From Xanthostigma xanthostigma (lineage: Eukaryota > Arthropoda > Insecta > Raphidioptera > Raphidiidae), in assembly GCA_963575645.1 (NCBI GenBank), contig OY754464.1, positions 1,240,001 through 1,304,000 on the forward strand: 64,000 nucleotides of DNA, in the 5' to 3' direction. Position 1 is the first letter of the stretch. Every line of letters starts with the position of its first letter. Positions 10,175 to 20,602 of this stretch are shown here, piece by piece. The notes under the pieces were generated by a model. It ran no database searches, had not been told where the DNA came from, and saw only the letters and a program-made list of their open reading frames with translations. Position numbers and translations under genes: made by a program.

Positions 10175-11833
10175 CATATTATTGACCCGTACACTATGGC
10201 AAACGAGTTTAACAATTACTTTGTAAATACCACGGATTCTTTAAATCTGAACACGCCGAAATTAAATTGGAAAGGTAATATAAATAACAACAGCTTCTTT
10301 CTTGAACCAACTGATGAAACTGAAGTATTTAACATAATTATGTCGCTAAAAAATAAAAAATCAGTTGGCTGGGACGGCGTTCCTATCGATATTATTAAAC
10401 GTAGTGCTCAAATAATTTCTTATCCGCTCGCGATTATTATTAATAAATGCTTCGAGGAAGGGTCTTTTCCAGAAGCACTTAAAAAAGCAATTGTTGTTCC
10501 TTTGCACAAGAAAAAATGCATTAAAAAGATGGAAAATTATAGACCGGTTTCATTGCTATCTAATTTCTCAAAAATATTTGAAATAACTATAAATAAACGT
10601 CTGTGTAATTTTTTAAACAAATTTAATATAATTTCAGATAGCCAGCACGGATACGTCAAGGGCAGATCAATAAACTTGTCTGTATTTAAGGTTTTGGATA
10701 CTATTTTGAAAGCGTGGAATTGCAAAACTCCAATGGCAATGATACTTCTGGACCTAACAAAAGCATTTGATTGCATAGAAAAAGAAGCTCTTTTATTTAA
10801 ATTAGACAAAATTGGAATTAGAGGCAAAGCACTTGATCTCTTCTCTTCGTATATGACGAATCGGAAGCAGTCGGTCAAAATTAAAACTACCACTAAAAAT
10901 TTAATAACAGAAAGCTATTCAGAATATAGTCAAATTCGGAGGGGGGTTCCTCAGGGCAGTATTTTGGGACCTGTCCTGTTCATAATTTTTATTAATGATT
11001 TACCATCAGCTGTGAAAGATAAGCTTTTTTTATTTGCAGATGACACTGCCGTCATATGCGAGGGAAGAGATGAAGGGCTTTTGCTAAATCAAATTCGACA
11101 CACCACTGAAATATTAAACACCTGGTTTAATGAAAATAGTTTAAAAATAAACAGCTGTAAAACAGAAATTATAAAATTCGGCAATTACTGTCAACTTCCG
11201 CGGAAAATGCATTTGTTAGGTTCAGAAGTATCATTGACTAATTATGTAAAATTTTTAGGGATAAATATTGACTGTGACTTAAATTGGAAGTCACATATCG
11301 AACAATTACAATCAAAATTATCCAGATCAATATATTTAATAAGATATCTAAAAAGAGTTGTAAATTTTGATGCACTTCTCAGCATCTACTATGCGTATTT
11401 TCATTCAAACTTACAGTTTGCCATAATATTTTGGGCCAATTCCACGCTTTCAAAAAAAGTATTCTTACTTCAAAAAAAATGTATCCGAATCATAGCGAGT
11501 GTAGCACCTAGACATAGCTGTAGAGAGCTATTTAAAAAATTTAAAATTCTTACCGTTTACGACATTTTTATTCTAGAATGCGCACTATTTGTAAACAATA
11601 ATCCTTCTCTTTTTATCGAGAATAATTTTGAGCATAGCTACTCGACAAGAAATAAAAATAATTTTAAAACGTTAGCATCTTTGCTAACTGTAATTCAGAG
11701 AGGTGTCCGTAACGCTATGATTCGGATACATAATAAAGTACCTGCACATATAAAAGCTGGGGTTAACCTGAAAAAAAATCTAAAAGAATTTTTAATTACA
11801 GAAACAAATTACGATTTAAAAAATTATCTTTGA
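10175..11833 (+). CDS. LINE reverse transcriptase, 5' partial, reading frame intact
   Basis: Reverse transcriptase of a non-LTR retrotransposon, which copies element RNA at the nicked target. The open frame can be read from an ATG at 10,133, but the first 14 codons come from the family C host repeat, so element sequence starts at 10,175 (His15 in that numbering). Motifs in that numbering: WDGVP near 80 (template grip), NYRPVSLL near 140, motif A LLDLTKAFD with Asp207, RRGVPQGSILGP near 268 (motif B), FADD at 301-304 (motif C, the catalytic Asp pair), and FLGINIDCDLNW (thumb side). A C-terminal region with YSTRNKN and KVPAHIK is typical of CR1/L2-like LINEs. No frameshift or stop occurs over 550 codons, so this is a young copy. 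The endonuclease and any ORF1 are absent. The LINE at 33.1-33.7 kb is a related but different element. Confidence 0.9.
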   Translation, partial: HIIDPYTMANEFNNYFVNTTDSLNLNTPKLNWKGNINNNSFFLEPTDETEVFNIIMSLKNKKSVGWDGVPIDIIKRSAQIISYPLAIIINKCFEEGSFPEALKKAIVVPLHKKKCIKKMENYRPVSLLSNFSKIFEITINKRLCNFLNKFNIISDSQHGYVKGRSINLSVFKVLDTILKAWNCKTPMAMILLDLTKAFDCIEKEALLFKLDKIGIRGKALDLFSSYMTNRKQSVKIKTTTKNLITESYSEYSQIRRGVPQGSILGPVLFIIFINDLPSAVKDKLFLFADDTAVICEGRDEGLLLNQIRHTTEILNTWFNENSLKINSCKTEIIKFGNYCQLPRKMHLLGSEVSLTNYVKFLGINIDCDLNWKSHIEQLQSKLSRSIYLIRYLKRVVNFDALLSIYYAYFHSNLQFAIIFWANSTLSKKVFLLQKKCIRIIASVAPRHSCRELFKKFKILTVYDIFILECALFVNNNPSLFIENNFEHSYSTRNKNNFKTLASLLTVIQRGVRNAMIRIHNKVPAHIKAGVNLKKNLKEFLITETNYDLKNYL

Positions 11834-11926
11834 AAATTATATCTATTATGACACCTGACGCTATTAATACATGTGTACATGTACCATTAATAAAGTATAT
11901 TTATTATTATTATTATTATTATTATA
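10175..11926 (+). mobile_element. 5'-truncated non-LTR retrotransposon (LINE)
   Basis: Flanked by the 10-base direct repeat TTATATAATA (10,165-10,174 and 11,927-11,936), read as the target-site duplication. The 3' end is an AATAAAG-like signal near 11,889 followed by a (TTA)n tail instead of poly(A), which fits the CR1/L2/Rex1 or I groups. The endonuclease part is missing, as in 5' truncation during reverse transcription. The target is a family C repeat. Confidence 0.85.
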
Positions 11927-12015
11927 TTATATAATAGAAAATAAAAATTACGGAAATAACCGTGGTAAGACCGTTTGGCCTAACGAGAAGCCACTATATA
12001 ATTATTTCGTGATTC

Positions 12016-12160
12016 CAGTAATACGTTTCTACGAAATACCTCTGAACCACAGCTCTACATCCATAACTACAACATCTAATGTCAGCTGTCAAAATAGAAA
12101 GATAAAAAAATGGAAATGACGTAGTAGGTAAGATCGTTCGGCCTAACGGAAAGCCACTAG
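12016..12160 (+). repeat. family C fragment, duplicated flank
   Basis: TACGAAATACCTCTGAACCA to GATCGTTCGGCCTAACGGAA repeats sequence on both sides of the LINE (10,090-10,140 and 11,937-11,990). This suggests a local tandem duplication of the family C end or two adjacent insertions. Confidence 0.55.
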
Positions 12161-12423
12161 ATTCCAGTATCTGTGTGTGCGGCTCACTGACAAGAAGAGC
12201 GGAAGTTCGGAGCGACATGGGAGCGGTACGAGATCATGTACTTAGCTAATGGTGCACGATCAACAAGCTTACGTCATACATAACTTAGCTCATGAGTTAT
12301 GCAATCTGCCAACGATATAACAGTACATCCCAAAGTCGTATATTATTGACTGTAATATTGCATTTACAAAACCCGTTAACCACGAATAAAACGCTAAAGA
12401 CTGACATTTAGAGTGACCTTGAA

Positions 12424-12615
12424 AAAACCGGCCAAGTGCGAGTCGGACTCGCGCATCGAGGGTTTCGTACTACAAGATGTTGTTTCTTGCCAAGTTTCAT
12501 TATTCTAGGTCAACGGGAAGTATCCTATAGGTTTTGATTCCCATAGTCTTGACAGACAAACAGACGGACAACAAAGTGATCTTATAAGGATTCCTTTTTT
12601 CCTTTTGAGGTACGG
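12424..12615 (+). repeat. retroelement family Z, left part (split by solo LTR)
   Basis: It reads from CCGGCCAAGTGCGAGTCGG through GACAGACAAACAGACGGAC to TTTTGAGGTACGG, then breaks. The missing end, ACGGAACCCTAAAAAA, is at 13,158-13,173. The intact arrangement, GGTACGGAACCCTAAAAA, is seen at 995-1012. Confidence 0.75.
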
Positions 12616-13157
12616 TGTAACGATTCAAAACTTTTATATTACATTGTACGTAGTTTAGAGGTAATAATTAGAATTGGGTATTTACTGTACTTGTCTATTT
12701 GTTTTGTCACGGCGCGTGTCAATTTTGGTTTTGGCATGTTGAACGACGCAGTGAAATAAAGAAAAATATATGTTTTTTGTCTGAAAAAAGGCAGTAGGTT
12801 TTAAAAGGTTGAAATAGGATGTATTAAAAATAAGCTGTGAAAAAGTGTTGAAATATTTCCTTTAAACCACATCAGGGAGAATCTGGAGTACTTGGTGATC
12901 TACCGATCCAAATTTCTTTTTGCATGTGTCGTTTAATTGCAGATTATTTTTCACTTTGTCAATCCCAATCACATTAAGATATCAGAAATTTTCTGTGTGT
13001 ACATTCTAAGATATCTTGTTCACAACAATTTTAATATAATAAAACATTCAAAATAAATATTTTAAATTGTTTATTAATTTTATTAAAATTTATTTTAAAT
13101 TATATTACGAGACGATTACGTGAGTTTATCCGAAACAGTCCAAAGCTAATCGTTTCA
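12616..13157. mobile_element. probable solo LTR, 542 bp, with 4-bp target duplication
   Basis: Begins TGTAACGATT and ends AATCGTTTCA, so it has TG...CA ends within an imperfect 10-bp invert. It is flanked by ACGG on both sides (12,612-12,615 and 13,158-13,161), exactly splitting the family Z end. An AATAAAG near 12,755 could be a polyadenylation signal. No internal retroviral-type coding sequence is present. A 4-bp duplication suits Gypsy-type elements, though a MITE with a 4-bp target is an alternative. Confidence 0.65.
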
Positions 13158-13204
13158 ACGGAACCCTAAAAAACGGAAATTGCTATAGAAATCCATCTGA
13201 GGAT

Positions 13205-13360
13205 ACATAGTAAGAAAAAAAGTGCCTGTTCTAATTTTAAAATCCATCTTGTGAGCTAGCAGGCGAGCCCGCAGGGACGTCAATTTCAGCCTCGTACCCA
13301 GCCTGCCGCGGTCAGCAGAAATCCAAGCAATGTTTCCAGCCTCGTGTGCAGCGTCCTTTA
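13205..13360 (-). repeat. family E fragment
   Basis: CTAATTTTAAAATCCATCTTG, then GAGCCCGCAGGGACGTCAAT and TCCAGCCTCGTGTGCAGCG match one end of family E in inverse orientation. The middle of the element, including the CCAAT and E-box block, is missing. Confidence 0.65.
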
Positions 13361-13857
13361 CACATTTGTATTGTTTATTTTCTTGTTCATTTTTACGCAC
13401 CGTTTTTTTTCCATCGTAGTCGCAAATGCCATCAGTTTAAATGTTTCCACTTTTCGTAACTGTCACTTGTCGGGTTTTTTTTATAGCAGCGAGTTTAAAA
13501 CAATACAAATTTCAATTGTCAGTCCATTTCAGTCGCGCAGCACCGCACACTGCAGGCTACACAAATGATAACATCAACGGCGACTGACCGAAACGTTCAC
13601 TAAACAGATATTTGCGGTGGCAATCCTTGCGCTGCGGAGCAACCAAAATCATGAGTAATTCTTAATTTTAGAATGATTTATATTTTCCATATTTAACCAG
13701 TGACGTCATTTCCATCCCAGCACTGATCCCAGCAGCCTGATGGACGTGTTTCATATTTCGTTACGATTCCAACGTAGCAAAGCGTCCAACTTGAGCAATT
13801 TCATTTTTAACGTATACGTACGTCTCTTTCCATAGACACAATGCATTTATTTCACTG

Positions 13858-14408
13858 ATGGCCATATTCATCGAACACTATTAATGATAGAAATTACTAA
13901 TCTTGGAACAAATTTATTTGTTAGATAATTCACCACACATAATTACAGGTAGAAAAATTAGTTAAAGATTAGATAAACACTGCACTATCTTCATTTTGTT
14001 GTTTCTTTTAAAGTTCACACAAAAATCCGACCGATGGCGTTAGTGTAGACGTCAAAACAAAGAATTTCATTAAAATAATGATTTTTTATCCTAAACCAAT
14101 TTCACACAAAACTTCCACCAACATTAATGGTTTACAACTACTTATACACTTCACAAAAGGTTAATAAACATAATTCACAAGAACAAACCGTAGATATAAT
14201 ACTTCACGCTTATAGGTTAGGTATTATTTTTTATGTGGTAGCCATTATTATTTTAATAGCGAATAAAAATGTATACCCTAGAAGTAAGACAGAATAGATT
14301 TATACTTGCAGTAAACATAATTATGCTTGGTGAATTGAATTATCGCTATTTATTCGGAAGATAAAAGCAAATGAACCGAATTAATAACTAGCTAGGCTCG
14401 GTGAATGA
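13858..14408 (-). mobile_element. family B MITE, copy 2
   Basis: Begins ATGGCCATATTCATCGAACA and ends near GGCTCGGTGAATG. Inverted relative to copy 1. Internal CCGACCGATGGCGTTAGTGT and TTACAACTACTTATACACTT blocks match the other copies. Confidence 0.85.
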
Positions 14409-14815
14409 AAGGTTGAATTTTCAGGACATCTACAAAAAATTTAACACAAAGCAAACGTAAACGTTGATGTTTAATGCTTATAATGTTTAATGTTGGAGTT
14501 TCTTCGTTTACAAGAAAAATATTGGAGCAATATGTCTCCTCTTTTAGCAGCCATCTCAGCCATATATGAGCGCGCTGCTCTGCATAGTATAATTGACGGA
14601 AGAAATACTACCCCAACACTCCCAACTCCATCCCCAACTCTTCGTATCGCACTTCCTACACAGTTTCCACGTCACGTGCCAGTGTCGGTTCCTGTATGAG
14701 CGCTACAGAACGACCAAGATCTTTCAGAATGAATTATAATTAATAATATTTAATGTTATACGAAATAGTGTAATAGTTACACAATCGACACAAAAATTTA
14801 ACAGCCACTGACAAA

Positions 14816-14945
14816 AGTCGTATATGTTCTGTGCGGCAGACTTTCTTACGTTTCTTACGTTCTGCGCTCCGAAGCAGCACATAGCATGTTCGGCTTTGAG
14901 CTGCATTGACGGTCAGCCTCTGTTGCTAGGTATGAGCAAGAACCA
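14816..14945 (+). repeat. unit U copy 1, left part
   Basis: TCCGAAGCAGCACATAGCAT and CGGCTTTGAGCTGCATTGAC match the minus-strand region at 33,005-33,030 and 33,690-33,740. The right part of the same unit is at 16,541-16,745. In copy 2 the two parts are joined, so everything between them here is a later insertion. The nature of unit U is unknown. Confidence 0.6.
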
Positions 14946-15215
14946 ATCAGGAAGCAGTATCTTGTCATGTGGGCGGCTTGAACAAACGCCCACAAACCAA
15001 CATGGATTCATTCTGCTCAGAGTCAAACAACAGACCCGTTTTTCTTTGTGTTTATATTCGAACTGTCATTGCGCGCGCATCAGATCTATCCACAAACCAA
15101 GCTTGAAAAATAGTCTCGTGTGAAGCGAGCACTTAACAGCAATCAAGAAAACCAGCGCTAGAAAACTAGTAGGCAAATCTAGCAAAGAATCTAGCAGCGT
15201 TTCTAGCCTCGTGTG
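14930..15215 (+). repeat. family E copy 2, incomplete
   Basis: Contains GAGCAAGAACCAATCAGG, GTCATGTGGGCGGCTTGAAC and GCGCGCGCATCAGATC, and ends TTTCTAGCCTCGTGTGC at about 15,213. Its left end appears to be missing. It abuts copy 3. Confidence 0.65.
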
Positions 15216-15597
15216 CTACGAAGCTGGAAATGACGTCACTGCGGGCTCGCCTGCTAAGTCACAAGATAGGTTTTAAAATTAGAACAGAGGCTATTTTTAT
15301 TGCTAGGTCCTCTGCTAGGTATAAGCAAGAACCAATCAGGAAACAGTATCTTGTCACGTGGGCGACTTGAACAAACTCCCACAAACAAACACTATGTCAT
15401 AGTGTGTGTTCTGTTCAGAGACAATAAACATGCACTTTCGTTACCGTTCTATAATTGCGCGCGCACCGATTCTACCTACAAAACAAGCTTGTAAAGACTC
15501 TCGTGTGAAGCGAGCACATAATAGCAATCAAGAAAACCAACGCCAGAAAACTAGTAGAGAAATCTAGCAAGGAACCTAGCGACAAATCTAGCCTCGT

Positions 15598-16513
15598 CTT
15601 AGAATCTATATCCAATATAAATAACAATCATCCATATGTAATAAAAATACAAAATTGTCTCGAACAATATAATATACCAAACAGAAAAGCTATTTTCATC
15701 TGGATACCATCACACATAGGAATACCCGGAAATGACATTGCAGATAAAAACGCTAAAGAAGCAATCACTACTGTTATAATAATAAATGAAAACACGATAC
15801 TTAAAAATGAATACAAAAAATATCTAATAGAAAAAATACAAAACAAATGGGAACAAACTTGGCTATCCATAGAAAATAATAAACTTAGAAAATATAAGAA
15901 CTCAACAAAAATAATAAACAACTACAATGATTTCACCAGAAAAGAACAAATCGTCCTAACCCGCACAAAAATTGGACATACAGCCCTCACACATACGTAC
16001 CTTATGAACAAAGCCGATCCGCCCATATGCCAGTCCTGCAACTCAAGAATCACGATGAAACATCTGCTTCTTCAGTGTCCAAAATATCAAAGATATCGTT
16101 CACAAGTTAACCTGCCTCATGAAATCGAGGAACTCTATAGCAGCCCCTATAATATGAAAAAAATAATAGAATTCCTGCAAATAACAGAAATATTAAACAA
16201 AATTTAAATACTCACCTCACAATCACTAAAACCCCATAGCAGCCAATCTGAAATATACAAATAAAAATATAAAATAAACCAAACTAAAATAACCTATAAA
16301 CTAAAGTATATGCTAAATCTACTGTTTTGTATTAAAACAATTATTGTAACTTAATCTATAAAACTTTCTGTACTTACCTTATGAAATATGTAATGTATTT
16401 TCTAATTCGATTTTTGTAACAGTGCTAATAATCCTAAGATTGAAGCACAATTAGTTATTTTTGTTATTTTTTGTTTTTTAATTTTTGTTTTTCTCTATAA
16501 TAAAAAAAAAAAA
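15598..16513 (+). mobile_element. 5'-truncated LINE with RNase H and poly(A) tail
   Basis: Flanked by the 13-base direct repeat AATCTAGCCTCGT (15,585-15,597 and 16,514-16,526), a clear target-site duplication inside family E. It ends in a run of about 13 A. Only the last 200 codons and the 3' untranslated part are present. Confidence 0.85.
15599..16207 (+). CDS. LINE ORF2 C-terminus: RNase H end plus CCHC zinc knuckle, 5' partial
   Basis: About 202 codons remain open from the truncation point to TAA at 16,205. The segment IFIWIPSHIGIPGNDIAD (about codons 29-46) is the last RNase H motif block, with His and Asp of the active site (SHxGIxGNDxAD). Near the end, PPICQSCNSRITMKHLLLQC gives the Cys-X2-Cys...His...Cys knuckle typical of I/R1/Jockey-group LINE C-termini. 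The reverse transcriptase and endonuclease are absent by 5' truncation, and there is no start codon of its own. The frame is unbroken, so the copy is fairly young. It differs from the LINE at 10.2 kb, which has no RNase H and a different tail. Confidence 0.85.
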   Translation, partial: LESISNINNNHPYVIKIQNCLEQYNIPNRKAIFIWIPSHIGIPGNDIADKNAKEAITTVIIINENTILKNEYKKYLIEKIQNKWEQTWLSIENNKLRKYKNSTKIINNYNDFTRKEQIVLTRTKIGHTALTHTYLMNKADPPICQSCNSRITMKHLLLQCPKYQRYRSQVNLPHEIEELYSSPYNMKKIIEFLQITEILNKI

Positions 16514-16540
16514 AATCTAGCCTCGTGTGCAGCGGGCTTA

Positions 16541-16745
16541 AGCATCTATCACTGTCATACGCTGGAAGTGTTCATTGAATCTATCTCATTCAGTCAACAC
16601 CTTTGACGACTTTGACTCGGCGGTACGTATATTATAATTGTACATGATTCACGACGCATGGCTTATGGCAGTAGTGCTTGTGTTACAACTTACAGTGTAT
16701 TTGTCGACAGTGTTTGAAAAGTGTTAATAATTAAAACATAATTTA
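16541..16745 (+). repeat. unit U copy 1, right part
   Basis: AAGCATCTATCACTGTCATA, then CGACTTTGACTCGGCGGTAC, GCATGGCTTATGGCAGTAGT and GTGTTAATAATTAAAACAT match the inverse of 32,812-32,995. Confidence 0.65.
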
Positions 16746-17087
16746 CATGTATGTGATCCGCTTAGTTAATCCAACTTCATTCCTAGTACGTTTTGAGAAG
16801 TTGGACACCCATTTTAAAATGTTCACGAGCTGCTACTGTCACATGCTCTTAATTATCACGCTCAAAATATATAGTATATATCTTTGAAATAATAATTTGT
16901 CTTCTTTCTTTTTTAATAAGACAAGCATCCAAGCGTACCTATGCATAAACAAGTACCCCACACGACCGGCTTTAAGTTTGCTTATGCCTCGGGGCTCGGG
17001 CAAATAAACTTGAAACTGTTTTCCAGCGTTAATATTACAATATTCGGCAATATAACTTCATAATAGGCACAATGACAGTATAAAAGA

Positions 17088-17690
17088 AAGAATAAATGGT
17101 TTTAGAGAAAAATATATTATGTTGAAAGGATTCTAAAAATGACCCAGTGTTAATATAAACATTGAGATTAATAAAATTTTAAGTATAAAATACTGCAGTC
17201 GGCCATGTTGACTTAAACACCGAATGACGTCACGCCTTCTTAAATCAAAAGTATATAAACACTTGAAGTAAATAATCACCATGTCGCTCGAATTTTTGTT
17301 GCGATCATTCACTTCTGAATCATTTATTTGTTTTTGGTTCGTTTTTATTGTGATATTTTATAACACTTACGTTATAGGTTATTTTTGAGGTTAGTTATCT
17401 TGCAACTAAAGAAAGCCATACTATTTTTAGTACTTAGTAACTACTTTTAAGAAAATACTTAACATAAATCATATTATCATTAAGTGAATTTACATACCTT
17501 TCTACGAAATACATCTGCACCACAGTTCTACACCCATAAATACATCTAATATCAGCTGTCACTAAGGCGTGACGTCACAAGCGTTTTCGCGATTACTTCA
17601 AAATAGAGAGATAAAAATGCAATGATTTGCGTTAAAATTTAATTTATTGCTGAAATGCTGTTTTTTTTCTGAAATAGTAGACGTGTACCT
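17088..17690 (+). repeat. family C repeat, copy 3
   Basis: The most complete copy: AGAATAAATGGTTTTAGAGA, TCGGCCATGTTGACTTAAAC, AATGACGTCACGCCTTCTTA, TCACTAAGGCGTGACGTCAC and GCTGAAATGCTG. It is not interrupted by F or by a LINE and so shows the ancestral arrangement for copies 1 and 2. Confidence 0.7.
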
Positions 17691-17869
17691 ACATTATAAA
17701 ACTGGATTTCAAAATCTGTCATCATGCTTATTATAAAATCATGAGTCGTTTTATGAATATGGATCTAAATAATTCAATATTATTTTCTCTTTCTTGGTAC
17801 ATTTGATTTAGTCGTTTTTTAAAATGTTTTTTTACCATTCCAACCCTCAAGTGGGGAATGGTACTAGTT

Positions 17870-18140
17870 TAGGTCAAAAATCACTTTTCAAAAATTTTAC
17901 AATATCTTTTCGTTTTGAGACCCCCCGAATCCAAAAAACATATTTTTGAAAAAACTCTGTACGTCTGTTAGTCTGTTTGTCTATGAACACGATACAGGTC
18001 AAACGGATGAGCGGATTGAAAGCAAATTTTGGGAGGATATTTGATATGCAAATATGAAGAGCCCTATTGTTTTTGGGGAAAATCGGCGCATGCGCAGAAG
18101 AGATATATGCTATAACGGTGTTTTTTATATAATAATGGTA
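17870..18140 (+). repeat. dispersed repeat related to 57,640-57,935
   Basis: GGTCAAACGGATGAGCGGATT, GCAAATTTTGGGAGGATAT, TGCAAATATGAAGAGCCC and GTTTTTGGGGAAAATCGG correspond to similar blocks near 57,810-57,900. The stretch 18,231-18,578 is open for 115 codons but matches no family I know, so I do not call a gene. Confidence 0.5.
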
Positions 18141-18674
18141 TACTTTTCATAACGGCTTATTATTCTATTTATTTTTTCAAGAAAGTTTTGTTAAACATTT
18201 TTTTTTAAACTTTATAGTTTCGGAAATATTTTGAAAATAAAAAAAACAGCCGCTCTTTTGTTTTATGGATCTGTCAGAAATAAACTAGTTCGGTATGCTT
18301 TGATTAATTTTTACATGACGTGGAACATATTATGTAGGTTACCATGGCAACGAATAGCAAATATCATATTGAATACTAGCCATTACCCGCGTCACATCAC
18401 ACGATATCAGAAATTTTATTTCCCTTATAATCAAATGCCAACATTTTTGAAGTTGGAATGGTCCCATCGTCCAATTGGCTGGAATTTTACTTATATTTTT
18501 CTGATTACACTAAATATTTATACTACATTTTCATCAAGTAAAGTGTACTTCGATTATCTTAATCAAAGAAAACAGTAATTTTCCACACGAACAGTACATC
18601 TATTCAAATCGCGTGTTTATACAGTGCGCTATTCTTCTATGTATATCAAAAACACAGGAAAATATAAAAAATAC

Positions 18675-19060
18675 TAGCGGCCCGTCCCGGTTTCACCCGG
18701 GTGTGATATAGATATAACTCTGCTAAATGTATTTCGTTTACGGGCCGGCTTCTGAACTAATAGCTTTGAGCAAATTCTACCAGATTTGTTTCTGAACTAA
18801 TAGCTTTGAGCGAATTCTATCAGATGTCGCTGCTTGGTACGAAAACAGTTTTTTTTTTGTTTGCTTCTGAACTAACAGCTTTGAGTAAATTCTATTAGAT
18901 TTCGCTACATGTTACTAAAACAGTTTTTTCACAAAACATCGTAATTTTGTACAAAATATTATAGAAACTGTCTTATAGTGTAAGTTGGAGCAATCAAGAC
19001 ACACTTACAAAATTTCATTAAAATCGGTTGACTAGTTTCGGAGATTCCCGTTATTTTCTA
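18675..19060 (+). repeat. retroelement family R, 5'-side fragment
   Basis: It starts ACTAGCGGCCCGTCCCGGTT and CACCCGGGTG, the family R head seen also at 25,449 and 60,305. A degenerate direct repeat follows, TTCTGAACTAATAGCTTTGA, three times at about 18,749, 18,792 and 18,867. It ends with AAAATCGGTTGACTAGTTTC. Confidence 0.6.
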
Positions 19061-19154
19061 CATTTTTAACCTTACACTTAATTAATGGGCGAATTAAAGA
19101 ATTTTAGGACATTAGGACAAGGTAGGCAAATTTTGAGCACCGGACTTTGACAGG

Positions 19155-19378
19155 TAATCGGCCATGGCCTTGAATAAGGAAACTATTCGATATTTATCTG
19201 GAATTGTTGAGGGAAACCATGGAAAACCTCAAACAAGATGGCCGGTACGGAAATTGCCGTTTCTCGGCGAGAGGTGGCAGGAAAAAGTCCCAGCCACACT
19301 GCCCCGGCCGGGATTCGAACCGAGTACCTCACGAATGCGAGTCTAGTGTTCTCACCACTACGCTACACAGCTCGGTTT
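19155..19378 (-). repeat. tRNA-derived SINE, family S1 copy 2
   Basis: Minus-strand tRNA-like head at about 19,300-19,375 (A box TAGCGTAGTGGTGAGAAC, B box GGTTCGAATCCC) followed by the same body as at 1-95, including GAGGTTTTCCATGGTTTCCC and GAAACGGCAATTTCC. The second copy establishes the family. Confidence 0.8.
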
Positions 19379-19440
19379 AACTCTACATTTAAATAACGTC
19401 AAACAAATTATCGAATATTAATTGATGAAGATAATAACCG

Positions 19441-20252
19441 TTACTCTCAAAACATGAATTAGTGAAATGTTCACTTAATGCGTAACCTGTATTCACTTGA
19501 TATATAGGTAATCAATAATTTTCACAACAAATTACTGAATTTTCACTGATAAATTTTTTCTCAAACTCTGAAATAGTGAAAATGTCACTTATATAATTAG
19601 TGAATTTCTATGTTCACTTCTATAATTAGTGAATTTTTATGTTCACTTATATAATTAGTGAATTTTTATGTTCGCTTATATAATTGGTGAATTTTTATGT
19701 TCACTTCTATAATTAGTGAATTTTTATATTCACTTCTATAATTAGTGAATTTTTATGTTCACTTCTATAATTAGTGAATTTTTATGTTCACTTATATAAT
19801 TAGTGAATTTTTATGTTCGCTTATATAATTGGTGAATTTTTATGTTCACTTATATAATTAGTGAATTTTTATATTCACTTCTATAATTAGTGAATTTTTA
19901 TGTTCACTTCTATAATTAGTGAATTTTTATGTTCACTTCTATAATTAGTGAATTTTTATGTTCATTTCTATAATTAGTGAATTTTTATGTACACTTATAT
20001 AATTAGTGAATTTTTATGTTCACTTCTATAATTAGTGAATTTTTATGTTCACTTCTATAATTAGTGAATTTATATGTTCACTTCTATAATTAGTGAATTT
20101 TTATGTTCACTTATATAATTAGTGAATTTTTATATTCACTAATTCATTTTGTGAGTATTCACTAATTCTGCGTGGTACGATTCTAGCATTGACAAATAGT
20201 GAATATGCACTTGTAATTAGTGAAAAATCACTGATTCATTTGTTTAGAGAGT
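19441..20252. mobile_element. MITE carrying an internal minisatellite
   Basis: The ends TACTCTCAAAACATGAATTAG and, inverted, TACTCTCTAAACAAATGAATC form imperfect terminal inverts. Most of the interior is a 29-bp tandem array (19,600-20,150) built from the same AGTGAA motif as the ends. There is no ORF. Confidence 0.65.
19600..20150. repeat. 29-bp minisatellite, about 19 units
   Basis: The unit TTCACTTCTATAATTAGTG plus AATTTTTATG repeats with very few variants (TATATAATT for TCTATAATT, one GTACACT, one TCATTTC, TTCGC and ATTGG changes). Each unit is itself an inverted repeat, TTCACT...AGTGAA, so the array can form a ladder of small hairpins. Confidence 0.9.
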
Positions 20253-20602
20253 ACATTAACTCTCAGAAAAGATTCGAATCTTCCATCTCTAGGTACTCGA
20301 CATCTGTGTATGCCTCGTATGTCAATGGTATGTAGGTACTAACAGTATGTAAGTACAGAGGCGAGGTAATAACATAACCCAATTTAATGGTAACGTCGTT
20401 TGATAACATGTCTTTGATGTCAAACATTTCAGACTCGCTGCTGTCAGCCCGCAACTCTAGCATAAAAAGCTTTTGTTATGGTTGACGGTCAACAGACGGC
20501 AGCTATTATATTGGTTCTCGTCACGAGTAACACGCTCAAAAGTAAAAAAAAAGTACTTCTGCAAAAATATGTAATACGCAAACGACTGTCTGTACGGTAC
20601 TA

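Larger units (their letters stand above)
15213..16540 (+). mobile_element. family E copy 3, interrupted by a LINE
   Basis: Runs from TACGAAGCTGGAAATGACGT through AAGAACCAATCAGGAAACAG, CACGTGGGCGACTTGAAC and AGAGACAATAAACATGCAC to the terminal CTAGCCTCGTGTGCAGCGGG, immediately followed by CTTAAG. A LINE fragment splits it at 15,598-16,513. The TTAA at the end matches that at the start of copy 1. Confidence 0.7.

Noticed and set aside
11900..11926. Plain (TTA)n microsatellite
   Set aside because: It is the 3' tail of the LINE, as shown by the direct duplication that follows.
18231..18578. 115-codon plus-strand ORF
   Set aside because: AT-rich, lacks any motif I recognise and lies between two repeats; could be real but cannot be supported.
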